A DNA stretch of 64,000 nucleotides from NCBI RefSeq assembly GCF_003111645.1, contig NZ_CP022187.1, forward strand, positions 682,001-746,000, in the 5' to 3' direction. The notes beneath the pieces are model-generated. The model saw only the letters and a program-made list of their open reading frames with translations, was not told the origin of the DNA and ran no database searches. Positions 63,912 to 64,000 of this stretch are shown in pieces; positions within the stretch are counted from its first letter, which is position 1, and every line of letters begins with the position of its first letter. A program made the position numbers and the translations under genes. The stretch is from Parazoarcus communis (GTDB taxonomy: Bacteria > Pseudomonadota > Gammaproteobacteria > Burkholderiales > Rhodocyclaceae).

Positions 63912-64000
63912 TTACATCTTGCACTCTTTGGCGTAGGCGTCGGTGTGCTTGTCCATGACCTTGCCGACGTACTTGTTGCTGACCGATCCGTCGGCGTTCT
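63912..64000 (-). CDS. Branched-chain-type ABC transporter substrate-binding protein, C-terminus
   Basis: The last 29 codons of a gene that runs off the right edge, ending SNKYVGKVMDKHTDAYAKECKM with the stop at 63912-63914. Its position directly upstream of livHMGF and the conserved AKECKM-type end indicate the periplasmic binding protein of this ABC system. It is too short to name the ligand. Confidence 0.72.
   Translation of the reverse strand, partial: NADGSVSNKYVGKVMDKHTDAYAKECKM

Overview
The window is about 64 kb of GC-rich DNA with tightly packed, overlapping genes. It looks like the chromosome of a metabolically versatile betaproteobacterium, most likely Rhodocyclales (Thauera, Azoarcus or Aromatoleum type). 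The reasons are the gene repertoire: C2-sulfonate degradation, glutaryl-CoA oxidation with ETF, NnrS, a bufferin operon, MHS and TRAP transporters and many IclR/LysR/MarR regulators. The genus assignment is inference. I saw no rRNA, tRNA, CRISPR array, transposase or phage gene.

Layout. 1-2.4 kb: a partial FAD oxidoreductase, an NTF2-like protein and a MocR regulator. 2.5-9.6 kb: thiamine genes thiC-thiS-thiG downstream of a YeiH-type exporter and sulfoacetaldehyde acetyltransferase (xsc copy 1), with a divergent IclR regulator. 9.8-17.6 kb: a CobS/CobT AAA-VWA pair, then a di-heme cytochrome b, a fused iron-sulfur/molybdopterin oxidoreductase, a cupin and two overlapping Lin0512-family genes. 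17.6-27.9 kb: a GGDEF/EAL sensor, an MFS carrier, an N-formylglutamate amidohydrolase-like protein, a transglutaminase-like protein, an unusual cNMP-binding/acetate kinase/PduL triple fusion, a BON lipoprotein and a ferredoxin-thioredoxin pair. 27.9-41.2 kb: an isethionate module. It holds an MHS carrier, a TRAP transporter, a GMC dehydrogenase, an IclR regulator, a TauE-type sulfite exporter, pta and a second, almost identical xsc-iclR block. 41.2-49.2 kb: dadA, def, an NnrU-like protein, and a glutarate cluster (LysR, glutaryl-CoA dehydrogenase, CoA-transferase, etfBA). 49.6-54.4 kb: a chemoreceptor and a bufferin operon with a VTT membrane protein. 54.6-64 kb: esterase, secreted Cys-rich protein, GNAT, MaoC, nnrS, MarR, and a liv-type ABC operon whose last gene is a kynurenine-formamidase-like hydrolase.

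How the genes fit together. Isethionate would enter by the TRAP or MHS carrier and be oxidised by IseJ to sulfoacetaldehyde. Xsc, a thiamine-diphosphate enzyme, splits this to acetyl phosphate and sulfite. Pta makes acetyl-CoA, and TauE or the YeiH-type protein would export sulfite or sulfate. The thiamine genes lie on the same strand directly behind xsc copy 1, and the triple-fusion protein also belongs to acetyl-phosphate chemistry. The two xsc-iclR copies (2.81 kb, about 15 differences by eye, identical Xsc proteins) lie in direct orientation 31.6 kb apart.

The least explained parts are the triple fusion, the cytochrome b/fused molybdoenzyme/cupin/Lin0512 operon with CobST beside it, and the gene-bounded xsc-iclR duplication.
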